Source: Candidatus Methylacidiphilum fumarolicum (GTDB lineage: Bacteria; Verrucomicrobiota; Verrucomicrobiia; Methylacidiphilales; Methylacidiphilaceae). From it: DNA of 64,000 bases. Under the pieces are notes generated by a model, which worked only from the letters and a program-made list of their open reading frames with translations, was not told where the DNA came from and made no database searches. Shown piece by piece: positions 1-9,800 of the stretch. The translations under genes were made by a program, and so were the position numbers. Numbering within the stretch: the stretch's first letter is position 1; each line of letters begins with the position of its first letter. The stretch is taken from assembly GCF_949774925.1 (NCBI RefSeq), contig NZ_OX458932.1, forward strand, positions 124,001-188,000, in the 5' to 3' direction.

Positions 1-345
1 TACGAAATTTCTTCCCATTTAGAAGTGTATTTTGGGATTTTGACCATCGGAGATCTTCTCGCCCCGTTCCTCCATCTCCATCAGACGTGAAGAAATCTTT
101 CTCTTATAGTTTAGTCTGCTGCTATCAATTCCCCAGCTGTTCGACCACCGTCTTGCCTTATGCCAGACTAAACCTTTCCAATACTTCCCGCTGCTCCTTC
201 AGATCCCCCTTCAGCCCAGCGCTGGAGACTCTTTTGTAAGCGCTTGTGCGGTACTCTCGTCGACTTTTGGCTGATCACCTGCAGATTGTCCTCATGGGGG
301 GGGAATACCGCCTGTTTGACGGAGTCCGTTTGATTCCTTTAAGGT
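1..345 (-). pseudogene. IS607-type serine resolvase (tnpA) remnant, cut by the window edge
   Basis: No open frame survives, but the minus strand, read across frames, gives a recognisable series of IS607 TnpA pieces. They are an HTH-like end with KRTPSNRRYS (compare the family pattern RTP-GGHRRY), then YKRVSS-GLKGDLKEQREVLE (compare YARVSS-DQK-DL-RQ), then SRLNYKRK and EMEERGE, the spot where the family has SGLN-KRK. The catalytic-domain start is therefore present but broken by stops and frameshifts. It ends less than 200 bp downstream of ilvB. The call rests on my own alignment from memory; mutation is too advanced for activity. Confidence 0.6.
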
Positions 346-515
346 TACTGTTTTAAGGAGCGCTTATAATAGGTTTGTTTGGCTTGGAACTTTAAACTAG
401 TTACCTAATTTAGTCTCCTTGAGATAGGAGGGGAAATTTCTTAGAGGAGCGAACCTAAAACTTACCTTTCTAATAGGCAATCTTAGAATCGTGTTGATAG
501 AGTGTTCTTTGAGTA

Positions 516-2285
516 TTAATCGTTCTCAATAATAATGTCCTTAACAGTCATTCCTGCAGGAATCATAGGTAAAACATGCTCGGTATAGGGAACGATTACA
601 TCAAGGACATATGGCTCCTGAGCCTCAAGCATCCTTTTTAGGGCCGGAACCAATTCCTCAGGTTTTGTTACTCTTTCTGCTCTTACCCCAAAGCCTTTGC
701 ATATCTGAGGGAAATCAGGATAAATTCTCTTTTTGTTATTTGGGCATCCAAGAAATGTATGGGCCCTGTTACTATCATAGAACCGGTCCTCCCATTGCAC
801 GACCATTCCAAGGTGTTGATTATTCAAAATGATAGCCTTAACAGGTATTTCTTCAGTAACGGCAGTGGCAAGTTCCTGGATATTCATTAGAAAACTGCCA
901 TCTCCATCGATATCTATGACCGTTGCATCAGGAATCGCTATTTTTGCACCTAGCGCAGCCGGATAGCCGAATCCCATCGCTCCCAGCCCCCCGGATGTCA
1001 AAAAGGTCCGTGGGTGATGAAAGTTATAGAATTGTCCAGCCCACATCTGATGTTGACCCACTCCAGTGGTTATGATCGCTTCGCCTCGAGTCAACTTGTA
1101 GATTTCTTCAACAACCATTTGAGGAAGAATGTGCGCTTCTGTTTTTCTGTATCGAAAAGGAAATTTCATTTTCCAAGCTTGGATTTCTTCATGCCAAGTG
1201 GAAAAGTCTGGAGGATGCCATGTTGTTTCATCAATAAGCTGGTTCAACGCAGAAAGGGCCTCTTTTATATCACCCAAAACCGCTAAGTCGACTCTTTTGT
1301 TCTTATTCAACTCAGAGTTGTCGATGTCGATGTGCACGATGAGGGCTTTTGGGGCAAAGGCTTCTACTTTACCTGTAACCCGATCATCAAATCTAACCCC
1401 AAAGGCTAGGAGTAGATCACACTGGTCGACCGCAAAATTCGCATACACGGATCCATGCATGCCAAGCCACTTAAGGGATAGTTTATGATTCTCAGGGAAG
1501 GAGCCAATACCCATCAGTGTGGTTGTTACTGGAATGTTTGTTCTTTCGGCGAATTTTAAAAGCTCAAGATGAGCACCACTGGAAATAATGCCTCCGCCAA
1601 CGTAGAGCACAGGTCTTTTAGCTTTTTCTATCCAATCGAGAATCGTTTTCAGTAGGGAACGATCCAAAGGAGGGGGAGCAAGTTTTGGTTCCAAGCCTGT
1701 AGAAGTTGGGAAGAAGGGCTTAAAAACAGCTTGTTGGACATCCTTCGGAATATCAATAACAACTGGTCCTGGCCTGCCAGACCTGGCAATCAACAAAGCT
1801 TCTTTAATGATCTGTGGAATTTCTCTTGGATCTATAACCAAGTAGCTATGTTTAACAATAGGCAGGGTAATCCCAAAGACATCTGTTTCTTGAAAGGCTC
1901 CTTTCCCAATCATGTCTTTTTTGACTTGCCCCGTGATGGCAACTAATGGAACCGAATCCATATAAGCATCGGCGATACCAGTGACAAGATTGGTGGCTCC
2001 TGGACCAGAGGTTGACATGCATACGCCAACTTTCCCTGTGGCTCGAGCATAGCCTTCAGCCATAAAAACTCCACCCTGCTCATGCCGAGGGAGTACAGTT
2101 CTAAGGGACTTAGCTCTCGTAAGAGATTGGTGCATAGGCATGCTGGCACCACCAGGATAAGCAAAAATGGTGGTTACACCTTCTTTCTCAAGTGAAGCGA
2201 CCACGCAATCTGCTCCAGACATCTCTGGGCCAACTGTCCCTTCTTTTGAAGCAGGCAATTGAATGGAAATCGAACCAATGGCCAT
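516..2285 (-). CDS. ilvB: Acetolactate synthase large (catalytic) subunit
   Basis: Thiamine-diphosphate enzyme that condenses two pyruvates, or pyruvate with 2-ketobutyrate, in the first common step of valine, leucine and isoleucine synthesis; cytoplasmic. At 589 residues it is the usual length, with about 25 extra residues ahead of the N-terminal TPP domain ([14 protein letters not shown]). The catalytic glutamate lies in LPRHEQGG near residue 70, and the TPP/Mg motif [14 protein letters not shown] near residue 460. The central FAD/ADP-fold domain and the [12 protein letters not shown] segment are also present. The family usually pairs with a small regulatory subunit (ilvN or ilvH) just downstream; here an IS607 remnant lies there and no small subunit is visible. 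Divergent from the tautomerase gene across a 150-bp AT-rich gap. Confidence 0.96.
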   Translation of the reverse strand: MAIGSISIQLPASKEGTVGPEMSGADCVVASLEKEGVTTIFAYPGGASMPMHQSLTRAKSLRTVLPRHEQGGVFMAEGYARATGKVGVCMSTSGPGATNLVTGIADAYMDSVPLVAITGQVKKDMIGKGAFQETDVFGITLPIVKHSYLVIDPREIPQIIKEALLIARSGRPGPVVIDIPKDVQQAVFKPFFPTSTGLEPKLAPPPLDRSLLKTILDWIEKAKRPVLYVGGGIISSGAHLELLKFAERTNIPVTTTLMGIGSFPENHKLSLKWLGMHGSVYANFAVDQCDLLLAFGVRFDDRVTGKVEAFAPKALIVHIDIDNSELNKNKRVDLAVLGDIKEALSALNQLIDETTWHPPDFSTWHEEIQAWKMKFPFRYRKTEAHILPQMVVEEIYKLTRGEAIITTGVGQHQMWAGQFYNFHHPRTFLTSGGLGAMGFGYPAALGAKIAIPDATVIDIDGDGSFLMNIQELATAVTEEIPVKAIILNNQHLGMVVQWEDRFYDSNRAHTFLGCPNNKKRIYPDFPQICKGFGVRAERVTKPEELVPALKRMLEAQEPYVLDVIVPYTEHVLPMIPAGMTVKDIIIEND

Positions 2286-2435
2286 AACAACTAAATGATA
2301 GTTAAAATTTTAGTTTATTTTTAAATAAATCATGATAAAAAAATACAGTTATTTTATCTTTCTTCCTCTTATAATGTAAGGATTAGTTAAAATGGATTAT
2401 TGCAATGATTTTTTCAACTGATTAGTATCCCAAGT

Positions 2436-2783
2436 ATGCCATATTTATCGATCGAAACGAACGTTGCTTTAACTGAGGCTCAACAAAAAGATCTTGTTGA
2501 GTCAGCCAGTCGTTTTATTGTTGAAAAACTAAAAAAACCGCAAAGTTATACAATGATTAGTTATTCGGGGGCAAAGCGATTCCTGTTCTCTGGAAATGAA
2601 GAACCAGCAGCTTTTGTGGAATTGCGGGCTATCAATCTTCCTATTAACAATTGCGGAGAGCTTTCTAGTGAAATTTGTGCATTGATCGAAAAACATTGCA
2701 GGATAAAACCTGATCGAATATTTATTAATTTTTCTAACGTTCCAGCAAATTTATGGGGTTATAATAAAACGACATTTGGATAA
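2436..2783 (+). CDS. MIF-family tautomerase-like protein
   Basis: 115-residue protein of the macrophage migration inhibitory factor superfamily. After removal of Met1 it begins with proline (MPYLSIETN), the catalytic base of this family. The length matches MIF, and SYTMISYSG and PDRIFINFSNVPANLWGYN match the conserved core and C-terminal strand of MIF/D-dopachrome tautomerases. Keto-enol tautomerase activity is the family property; the physiological substrate in bacteria is generally unknown and nothing nearby indicates it. It stands alone between ilvB (divergent) and the ribosomal pair. Confidence 0.85.
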   Translation: MPYLSIETNVALTEAQQKDLVESASRFIVEKLKKPQSYTMISYSGAKRFLFSGNEEPAAFVELRAINLPINNCGELSSEICALIEKHCRIKPDRIFINFSNVPANLWGYNKTTFG

Positions 2784-2791
2784 ATGTGAAC

Positions 2792-2812
2792 GCCTCCTTA
2801 AAGGCTTTTCTT
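2792..2812 (+). terminator. Weak terminator-like hairpin after the tautomerase gene
   Basis: Short GCCT/AGGC stem followed by TTTTCTT, just after the stop codon of the tautomerase gene. The stem is only four pairs, so the call is weak. Confidence 0.25.
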
Positions 2813-2834
2813 AAAAATTCATGAAGTTAATTCC

Positions 2835-2840
2835 TTGACA
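2835..2840 (+). promoter_or_regulatory. Candidate -35 element for rplM-rpsI
   Basis: A perfect TTGACA lies 33 bp before the GTG start of rplM. The sequence about 17 bp downstream (AATTTT) is a poor -10, so this is only a possible promoter for the ribosomal-protein pair. Confidence 0.25.
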
Positions 2841-2872
2841 GGCGAACGAAAAGAAACAATTTTTTCTCCTCA

Positions 2873-3304
2873 GTGAAAACATATTTTCAAAAGCCAACAG
2901 AAGTTAGTCGCAACTGGTATCTTATTGATGCCAAGGATCAGATAGTAGGTAAAGTTGCTCTCAAGGCAGCTACCCTCCTTAGGGGGAAGGGAAAGGTCAT
3001 CTTTACCCCTAACGTAGATACTGGAGACAACGTTATTATTGTTAATGCCTCCAAAGCTATTTTCAGTGGGAAAAAAGAATTTCAAAAAAGATATTCTACC
3101 TATTCTGGGTATATTGGAGGACAAAAGAATTATACTCCGCAAAAAATCCGTTTAAAACGGCCCACATTTATAATTGAGCATGCGGTCAGGGGGATGATTC
3201 CACATAACAGGCTTGGTAGGAAAATATACACCAAACTTCATGTTTATGAGGGGGCTGAACATCCTCATACAGCGCAGAAACCTATTCCAATTTCAATAGA
3301 TTGA
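2873..3304 (+). CDS. rplM: Large-subunit ribosomal protein uL13
   Basis: 143 residues, the normal length of bacterial L13, which binds 23S rRNA early in 50S assembly. Diagnostic segments are NWYLIDAKDQIVGKVA at the N-terminus, RPTFIIEHAVRGMIPHNRLG, and the C-terminal AEHPHTAQKP. Translation starts at GTG (2873); no other start gives the conserved N-terminus. rpsI follows after 7 bp, the near-universal L13-S9 pairing, so the two are one transcript. Confidence 0.97.
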   Translation: MKTYFQKPTEVSRNWYLIDAKDQIVGKVALKAATLLRGKGKVIFTPNVDTGDNVIIVNASKAIFSGKKEFQKRYSTYSGYIGGQKNYTPQKIRLKRPTFIIEHAVRGMIPHNRLGRKIYTKLHVYEGAEHPHTAQKPIPISID

Positions 3305-3311
3305 GACTACG

Positions 3312-3716
3312 ATGACAGCGATTCCTCATAATATTCAGATTCAAGCCACTGGAAGAAGAAAAACGGCAACAGCGACAGTTATCCTTAAACCAGGAAAGGG
3401 AGAGGTAAAAATCAATGGGAAAGATATAGAATTTTATTTCCCAACTTTTGTTCACAGATGGGAAGTTGTGAAACCTTTGGAAGTGGTCGAAGGGACGAAA
3501 AAATTTGATATCCTTGGGAAGGCTACTGGAGGGGGATTGATGGGCCAGGCTCAGGCTATGAAATTGGCTGTGGCTAGAGCTTTAATAAAGTATGATAGTT
3601 CTTATCGGAGTTCGTTGAAAAAAGAAGGGCTCTTGACACGTGATCCGCGAATGAAAGAAAGGAAAAAAACGGGACAGCCTGGAGCAAGAAAAAGATTCCA
3701 ATTCTCCAAGCGTTAG
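3312..3716 (+). CDS. rpsI: Small-subunit ribosomal protein uS9
   Basis: 134 residues. Typical S9 features are TGRRKTATATV near the N-terminus, GGGLMGQAQAMKLAVARAL in the middle, and the basic C-terminal tail RKKTGQPGARKRFQFSKR, which reaches the ribosomal P-site tRNA. Follows rplM by 7 bp and is surely co-transcribed. The arg genes begin 78 bp downstream. Confidence 0.97.
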   Translation: MTAIPHNIQIQATGRRKTATATVILKPGKGEVKINGKDIEFYFPTFVHRWEVVKPLEVVEGTKKFDILGKATGGGLMGQAQAMKLAVARALIKYDSSYRSSLKKEGLLTRDPRMKERKKTGQPGARKRFQFSKR

Positions 3717-3794
3717 TTTTTGCTTTCAAAGTACATTTTTATTAGTAGCTTTCTTGTAAAAAGCTTATAAATAAGACCCATTCAGATTTTTGTC

Positions 3795-4832
3795 ATGTCT
3801 CCCATCCGAGTCGGTGTCATTGGGGCCTCAGGCTATTCAGGAGAAGAATTAGTAAGGCTGCTAGCCAATCATCCTGGAATTGATCTTCGGATAATTACTT
3901 CCAGACAATATGAGAATATGCCCCTTGGTTCTGTGTTCCCAAACATTGGAAGGTATGGGAACCTGCCCTTTAGCAATCCAGACGAGCTAGAAACAATAAG
4001 TAAAGAAACTGATGCCGTATTTCTTGCTTTACCGCATGGCAAAGGCTTGCCTTATGCTCATTATCTGTATGAACAAGGCAAGGTCGTCATTGATTTAAGT
4101 GCCGATTTTCGTCTTCAAAATCCTTTGGATTATGAACTTTATTATAAATTTTCGCATCCCTACACAGCGCTCTTGAAGAAAGCGGTTTATGCCTTACCGG
4201 AAATTTACGTTGAACAGATCAGCTCCTCAAACCTATTAGCCATGCCGGGTTGTTATCCAACTGGTGTGCTCCTATCTATTCTCCCTTTGCTAAAGAAAGG
4301 ATGGATAGATCCCCAGTTGATCGAAGTCTTTGCCATCAGCGGGACTACGGGTGCGGGAAAGACTTTGGATACTAAACTACTATTTAGTGAAATCTCTGGA
4401 AATTTGAGACCGTATGGTTTCCCAAATCATCGCCATGTCCCTGAAATCCACCAAGAAATAAAGAAAGTGGTAGGGGGGAAGCCTGTAGAAGTGCTTTTTG
4501 TGCCAATTTTAGCTCCTCTTTGTAGGGGCATTCTGCTGAACATCACAGCTACTCTAACCACCAATATTTCTCAACAAGAAGCAGAAGATGCGGTATTGGA
4601 ATTTTATAAAAAAGCCCCCTTTATAAAAGTCTTGAGCCAAGGGATCATGCCTGAGCTGAAATTTGTACTCCATACCAATTATTTGTATTTTTCAATTCAC
4701 TTGTTAGCGGAAAAGAAGAAGTGTCTAATAGTAGCAGCAATTGATAATCTAGGGAAAGGGGCAGCGGGACAGGCTATACAGGCAATGAACATAAGATTTG
4801 GATTAGCTCAAACCACTGGATTAGGCCCATGA
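3795..4832 (+). CDS. argC: N-acetyl-gamma-glutamyl-phosphate reductase
   Basis: NADPH-dependent reduction of N-acetylglutamyl phosphate to the semialdehyde, third step of arginine synthesis. 345 residues, normal length. The Rossmann start VGVIGASGYSGEELVRLL carries the dinucleotide motif; the catalytic cysteine is Cys153 in MPGCYPTG; the HRHVPEI segment of the dimer and active-site region follows. The stop overlaps the start of argJ by 4 bp (ATGA), so translation is probably coupled. First gene of argC-J-B-D-F. Confidence 0.97.
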   Translation: MSPIRVGVIGASGYSGEELVRLLANHPGIDLRIITSRQYENMPLGSVFPNIGRYGNLPFSNPDELETISKETDAVFLALPHGKGLPYAHYLYEQGKVVIDLSADFRLQNPLDYELYYKFSHPYTALLKKAVYALPEIYVEQISSSNLLAMPGCYPTGVLLSILPLLKKGWIDPQLIEVFAISGTTGAGKTLDTKLLFSEISGNLRPYGFPNHRHVPEIHQEIKKVVGGKPVEVLFVPILAPLCRGILLNITATLTTNISQQEAEDAVLEFYKKAPFIKVLSQGIMPELKFVLHTNYLYFSIHLLAEKKKCLIVAAIDNLGKGAAGQAIQAMNIRFGLAQTTGLGP

Positions 4833-6043
4833 AAGAGGAATCTATCGAATTCATTAAATCTGGAGGAGTAACAGCTCCTCGAGGCTATCTTGCTTCTGGG
4901 ATAAGTTGCGGCATAAAGCCTGGTAAAAAGAGCGATTTGGCTTTGGTGGTTTCTCAACACCTTGCAGATATTGCAGGGGTCTTTACGCAAAACAAAGTGA
5001 AAGCAGCCCCCGTCATCGTATCCATGCAAAGGGTGAAAAAAGGCAAAGCGCGGGCTGTCGTTGTTAACTCCGGCAATGCCAATGCCTGCACAGGATCTAG
5101 GGGTATTGAAGATGCTGAGAAGATGGCTACTGTGACAGCCTCTTTTCTGGGTTGTTCTCCAGATGAAGTATGTGTTTGTTCGACAGGCAGGATTGGGGTG
5201 TATCTTCCCATGAAAAAAATTATCCGAGGGATAGAAAAGGCCTGTAAGCAGCTCAATGTGGAAGGGGGAAAAGATGCCGCTGAAGCAATAATGACTACCG
5301 ATACTGTTCCCAAACAGGCGGCTTTAAAAGTAAAAATAGAAGATAAGGAAATTATTATTGGAGGCATGGCCAAAGGGGCTGGAATGATTGCTCCCAACTT
5401 AGCGACAACCCTTGGAATAATCACCACAGATGCCGCTCTTTCTCCCGAATACCTTAATAGTGTCTTACACAGCTGTGTACAGGAAACCTTCAATAGGATC
5501 TCTATCGATGGGGATACTTCAACTAACGATACCATTTTAGTGTTTTCGAATGGGCTAGCAAAAAATACAACGATCGGAATGGATAGCCCTCAGAAAGGAA
5601 TTTTCAAAAATGCTTTGCGACTGGTTCTGGATCGGCTTGCCAGGGAGGTGTTGGAAGATGGTGAAGGGGTAACTAAAGTCGTTGAAATTTTTGTTCAAGG
5701 TGCTGCTTCAGACAAAGAAGCGGAGCTTGTGGCCAGATCCATAGGGAATTCTCTGCTGGTGAAATGTTCATGGAATGGTGAAGACCCCAACTGGGGAAGG
5801 ATCCTGTGTGCCATTGGATATTCAGGGGCGAATGTGGATCAGAATAAAATTGATCTTTTTTATAATGGTTTTCAGGTTGTGGCTTCTGGTGTAAGAACCG
5901 AAACCAAGGAAAGCTTGATTAAAAAAACAGTAAAAATGCCAATGTTTTCTCTTCTCATAGATCTTCATATTGGCTCAGGTCAATATAGATTTTTTACTAC
6001 GGATATTTCTGAACGCTATGTGAGAATCAATAAAGGAGAATAA
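4829..6043 (+). CDS. argJ: Glutamate N-acetyltransferase / amino-acid acetyltransferase
   Basis: Ntn-type self-cleaving enzyme that moves the acetyl group from N-acetylornithine to glutamate, closing the acetyl cycle of arginine synthesis; some members also use acetyl-CoA. 404 residues. KGAGMIAPNLATTL contains the autocleavage site, with Thr193 as the expected nucleophile after cleavage into alpha and beta chains. Its presence explains why no separate ornithine-forming deacetylase is needed here. Whether it is mono- or bifunctional cannot be read from sequence. Overlaps argC by 4 bp and precedes argB by 11 bp. Confidence 0.96.
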   Translation: MKEESIEFIKSGGVTAPRGYLASGISCGIKPGKKSDLALVVSQHLADIAGVFTQNKVKAAPVIVSMQRVKKGKARAVVVNSGNANACTGSRGIEDAEKMATVTASFLGCSPDEVCVCSTGRIGVYLPMKKIIRGIEKACKQLNVEGGKDAAEAIMTTDTVPKQAALKVKIEDKEIIIGGMAKGAGMIAPNLATTLGIITTDAALSPEYLNSVLHSCVQETFNRISIDGDTSTNDTILVFSNGLAKNTTIGMDSPQKGIFKNALRLVLDRLAREVLEDGEGVTKVVEIFVQGAASDKEAELVARSIGNSLLVKCSWNGEDPNWGRILCAIGYSGANVDQNKIDLFYNGFQVVASGVRTETKESLIKKTVKMPMFSLLIDLHIGSGQYRFFTTDISERYVRINKGE

Positions 6044-6054
6044 AAAGTAATTCC

Positions 6055-6945
6055 ATGCATACTATAAATGGCGAAGAAGTACCCCCTGAGCAAAAAGTCC
6101 GCATTTTTTTAGAAGCCCTTCCCTATGTACAAAAATTTAGAGACTCTATTTTTGTAATCAAATATGGGGGCGCGGCCATGGAAGATCCTATGCTTGTGGA
6201 AAGGACCTTGCGTGATATCGTGTTGCTTGAAGCTGTTGGGATCCATCCCTTGATTATTCATGGAGGAGGGGAAGCGATCAACAAAGCGATGAAAGCCCAG
6301 GGAATGAGCCCAAAGTTTATCAATGGAATTAGGGTAACAGACAAAGACCTTATTGCCTTAATAGAAAAAGTGCTTTGTAAAGAAATCGGCCCCTTTGTAG
6401 CCCAGAAAATAATTGAGTATGGTGCAAAAGCTGTGTTTATTCCAGGCTATGAAGTCTTTAGCGCTGTCAAGTGGCAGGCTTTTTCTTCTCAAGGCGATCC
6501 TATTGATTATGGTTATGTTGGCTCGATTGTTGCAGCGGATATACATCCACTGTTAAAACTGCTTCATAATCAGTTGATCGTTGTTGTTTCTCCCTTAGCG
6601 AAAGGGGAAAATGGTGAAATTTACAATGTCAACGCTGATATTGCTGCAAGTAAAATGGCAAAATTTATAAAAGCAAAAAAATTAATATATCTTACCAACA
6701 CCAGCGGCATCCTTGCGGATGAAAAAAATCCCACCTCTACCATTTCTGTGGTCGATAAGCGGAGGATCGATGCATTAAAAAAAGAAGGAACTATTCATGG
6801 AGGCATGATCCCCAAAGTCGAATCAGCTCTCGAAGCTTTAGAATCGGGGGTAGAAAAGGTGCATTTTCTTGATGGTAGAATGCCTCATGCCTTGCTATTA
6901 GAGATATTTACAGATAAAGGGATAGGAACTGAAATCATCCTATAA
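6055..6945 (+). CDS. argB: Acetylglutamate kinase
   Basis: Phosphorylates N-acetylglutamate, the second step of arginine synthesis and the usual feedback point. 296 residues. The amino-acid-kinase signatures are VIKYGGAAM near residue 40, LIIHGGGEAINKAM with the glycine-rich loop, and NVNADIAASKMA. The N-terminal stretch before IKYGG (EALPYVQKFRDSIFV) resembles the helix that arginine-sensitive hexameric kinases use for inhibition, so feedback control by arginine is likely but inferred. argD follows after 117 bp. Confidence 0.96.
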   Translation: MHTINGEEVPPEQKVRIFLEALPYVQKFRDSIFVIKYGGAAMEDPMLVERTLRDIVLLEAVGIHPLIIHGGGEAINKAMKAQGMSPKFINGIRVTDKDLIALIEKVLCKEIGPFVAQKIIEYGAKAVFIPGYEVFSAVKWQAFSSQGDPIDYGYVGSIVAADIHPLLKLLHNQLIVVVSPLAKGENGEIYNVNADIAASKMAKFIKAKKLIYLTNTSGILADEKNPTSTISVVDKRRIDALKKEGTIHGGMIPKVESALEALESGVEKVHFLDGRMPHALLLEIFTDKGIGTEIIL

Positions 6946-7062
6946 TAAAAAACACAAGGAAAGTGGGAGGGGAGCTATCGGATTAAGAAAAAAGTTGCTA
7001 GGTAGCTGGAGAAAACAAACGGTAGGCTATCGAAGAGATAGAAATTAGCTGGTTAAGGATAA

Positions 7063-8286
7063 ATGCAGGAAATTAGCGAAGAACAATTAATTTTGGATGG
7101 ATATCAACAATATATAGTTCCTAGCTATCGCAGACTGCCGCTAGTGGTAGATCATGGGGAGGGAAGCTATCTCTGGGATATCAAAGGCAAGAAATATTTG
7201 GATTTTACTGGTGGCATTGCCGTTAATGTTTTAGGCCATAGCCATCCGGTTGTTCGTGAAGCTTTACAGCAACAATCCGAAAAACTCATCCATTGCTCTA
7301 ATCTCTACTTTCATGAGCCTGCTTGGAAGCTTTCTCGAAAAATTGTTTCTCTTATTGGCCAAGGTAAAGTTTTTTTTTCAAATAGTGGGGCCGAAGCCAA
7401 TGAATGTCTTTTTAAATTAGCTAGAAGATATGGAGAGTCTTCAAATAGATTTGAAATTCTTTCTTTTGAAGGCTCCTTTCATGGTAGAACCTTGGCTGGC
7501 ATAGCGGCAACAGGACAGCAGAGAATCAAAAAAGGCTTTGGTCCAACGATGCCTGGATTTCGAACGATACCAAAAGCAGGAGCTAAAGAGTTTGTAGAAT
7601 CTCTTTCAGAAAAGACAGTCGCCCTTATTGTTGAGCCTATTCAGGGGGAAAGTGGGGTGCATGTTTTCCCATCACAAGATTTAGTTGAGATAAGAGAGAT
7701 CTGTTGGGAGAAAAAAATTCTTTTTTTTATCGATGAAATCCAATGTGGCCTGTGGCGCACCGGCCAGTTTCTTGCATGGCAGAGTTTGGTCGCTGAAAAA
7801 ATGATTGATCAAAACCTTCTGCCTGATGGGGTATCCCTCGCTAAAGGGTTAGGAGGAGGCTTCCCAATTGGAGCCAGTTGGATTAACAGTGAATATTGCA
7901 ATGTATTGGATGAAGGATCGCATGGGACAACCTTTGGGGGGTCTCCTTTGGCTTGTCATGTGGCTCTCACTGTGCTCGAAGAGATTGAAAGAAAAGGCTT
8001 GAACAAAAATATTCTAGCGATGGGGAACTATCTTTTTTCTTCTCTTAAGAACCTAGAAAAAAAGCCACAAAGCCTATTGCAAGAAGTCAGAGGTATGGGC
8101 GGAATGCTTGGACTGGAACTATCTGTTCCTTCTTTTCAAGCAGCGATAGCTTTACTGGAAAGAGGCCTTCTTGTAGCCCCTTCAAGCGGCAATACAATAA
8201 GGTTGCTGCCTCCACTGAACGTTTCTTTTGAGCAGATTCAAGAGGCAGAAAGCATTCTAAAGCATTTTTTGTTTTCTATGTTATAA
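7063..8286 (+). CDS. argD: Acetylornithine aminotransferase
   Basis: Class III PLP aminotransferase that converts N-acetylglutamate semialdehyde to N-acetylornithine; may also act in lysine synthesis as in other bacteria. 407 residues. FFSNSGAEANE binds the cofactor phosphate, FFIDEIQCG carries the PLP-ring aspartate, and SLAKGLGGGFPIGA holds the Schiff-base lysine, Lys261. Separated from argB by 117 bp with no visible terminator and from argF by 80 bp, so it may have its own start site. Confidence 0.94.
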   Translation: MQEISEEQLILDGYQQYIVPSYRRLPLVVDHGEGSYLWDIKGKKYLDFTGGIAVNVLGHSHPVVREALQQQSEKLIHCSNLYFHEPAWKLSRKIVSLIGQGKVFFSNSGAEANECLFKLARRYGESSNRFEILSFEGSFHGRTLAGIAATGQQRIKKGFGPTMPGFRTIPKAGAKEFVESLSEKTVALIVEPIQGESGVHVFPSQDLVEIREICWEKKILFFIDEIQCGLWRTGQFLAWQSLVAEKMIDQNLLPDGVSLAKGLGGGFPIGASWINSEYCNVLDEGSHGTTFGGSPLACHVALTVLEEIERKGLNKNILAMGNYLFSSLKNLEKKPQSLLQEVRGMGGMLGLELSVPSFQAAIALLERGLLVAPSSGNTIRLLPPLNVSFEQIQEAESILKHFLFSML

Positions 8287-8366
8287 AGACAAGCTTTTGT
8301 AATTGAAAAGGATAAGATTAATAGAACCTACAGCCACTTCGATAGGCACCAGAAAGGGTTAATTCT

Positions 8367-9284
8367 ATGAAGCCGCTACGCCATTTTCTTTCTATCAAAG
8401 ATATTAGCGAAAAAGAAGCTCGATTGATTTTTAAAAAAGCTTCGGAATTCAAAGAGAACAGAGGCAAAAAAAATCTCTTTTTTTTGAGCTCTCAGACTTG
8501 GGCTTTGATTTTTAGAAAGCCTTCTACTCGAACCCGTTTATCCTTTGAAGTGGCTGTAAGAGAGCTTGGAGGAGAAGCCCTTTTCCTTAATAGTCAAGAT
8601 CTGCAATTATCCCGTGGAGAGCCGATAGAAGATACCGCGCAAGTTTTTGGGAGGATGGTACACGGTATCATCATGAGAACTTTTTCGCAGAAAGAACTTG
8701 AACTTTTTGCCATCTATGGAAACATTCCCGTCATCAACGCTCTAACAGACGAAGAACATCCCTGTCAGGTCCTTTCAGATATCTTTTCTTATGAAGAAAA
8801 AAGGGGATCGATAGAAGGGAAAAAAATTGCATTTGTAGGGGATGGCTGTTGTAATGTTGCAAGATCCTGGGCATTGGCTGCCGAAATCTTTAGGTTTCAT
8901 CTTTCGATTGCTGCACCCCCACTCTATTTTTCTCCCATCGATAATCCTTTTGTCACTAATACAACTTCGATCGAGGAAGCCTGCCAGGATGCCTCGCTTC
9001 TTTATACAGATGTTTGGACTTCAATGGGTAAAGAAGAAGAGATGCAGAAACGACAGATCGAGTTTTCTGGCTATCAGCTCAACGAACAGGCTGTAAAAGT
9101 TGCTTCTAAAGACGTGTTGGTTTTCCATTGTCTGCCAGCGTATCGCAATAAAGAAATCTCCGCTGAATTATTCAAGGAAAGAGCAGAAGACATCTATACC
9201 CAGGCAGAGAACAGGCTGCATGTGCAAAAGGCCCTATTGGCATGGGTTGTTGGCAAACTAGATGCTTCGCTTATAAGTGAATAG
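8367..9284 (+). CDS. argF: Ornithine carbamoyltransferase
   Basis: Joins carbamoyl phosphate to ornithine to give citrulline. 305 residues, normal length. The carbamoyl-phosphate loop is FRKPSTRTRLSFE near residue 50, the HPCQ motif sits in DEEHPCQVLSD, and the ornithine-side HCLP motif in VFHCLPAYRN. Last gene of the arginine cluster; argG and argH are not in the window. An IS607 remnant lies about 290 bp downstream. Confidence 0.96.
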   Translation: MKPLRHFLSIKDISEKEARLIFKKASEFKENRGKKNLFFLSSQTWALIFRKPSTRTRLSFEVAVRELGGEALFLNSQDLQLSRGEPIEDTAQVFGRMVHGIIMRTFSQKELELFAIYGNIPVINALTDEEHPCQVLSDIFSYEEKRGSIEGKKIAFVGDGCCNVARSWALAAEIFRFHLSIAAPPLYFSPIDNPFVTNTTSIEEACQDASLLYTDVWTSMGKEEEMQKRQIEFSGYQLNEQAVKVASKDVLVFHCLPAYRNKEISAELFKERAEDIYTQAENRLHVQKALLAWVVGKLDASLISE

Positions 9285-9800
9285 ATAGTCAAGCAGACAA
9301 AATAGTAAGGTATTGCTTTAGGGCGTGGATCACGGCCCTAGGGCTTGTCAAGCGCCAGATCGAAGTGATCTGCAATGCCCCTTGCCGCCCTCGACTGATT
9401 CCCTCGGTCCTAATTTCTATTCCGAAAGCTTTTGGGGGGAATCTTTTCTCTGGAACGTTACTGTGCTCGATAAGTCAGGACATTAGAGGTCATTGCTGAT
9501 TTGGATTCAAGAAAGAACAATCATAAGAAGGTCTGAATCAGGGCCTATATGCCTTCTTCGGCGGTGAAGTGTGGCAGTTGGTTATCCCCCACAAAAACAG
9601 ACTGCTGCGCTGTGACGCAGAACGTGTCTTTACCATCTATGAAGCTAAAAACATTGAAGTGGTCATCCTCAACCAAGGCAAGGAGATGACTTTTAAGGGA
9701 AACTAGCCCTCGAGGAAGCAGGAAATCAGCATTGAACCAGTGGGAGGAGGAATAATTAAGTCTGCTAGAACGTTACCATGGTTCTCTGTTATATTAAAAG
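9285..9800 (+). other. Intergenic stretch with mobile-element debris
   Basis: 516 bp without an intact gene. It contains a TAGGGC/GCCCTA hairpin at about 9317-9338 and, towards its end, the IS607 resolvase fragment listed separately. The final 60 bp before the NADH dehydrogenase probably hold that gene's promoter. Confidence 0.6.
9572..9706 (+). pseudogene. IS607-type serine resolvase fragment
   Basis: An open run of 44 codons reads IPHKNRLLRCDAERVF and then EVVILNQGKEMTF before a stop. This matches the IS607 TnpA segment around V-HKDRLVRFG followed by EVVVLN. The start, the catalytic N-terminal part and the C-terminus are missing from this frame. It belongs to the same family as the remnant at the left edge of the window, but covers a different part of the protein. 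Confidence 0.6.

Noticed and set aside
611-2164. Several open frames on the plus strand and other frames across ilvB
   Set aside because: They are shadows of ilvB; none has a ribosome-binding site or a recognisable product.
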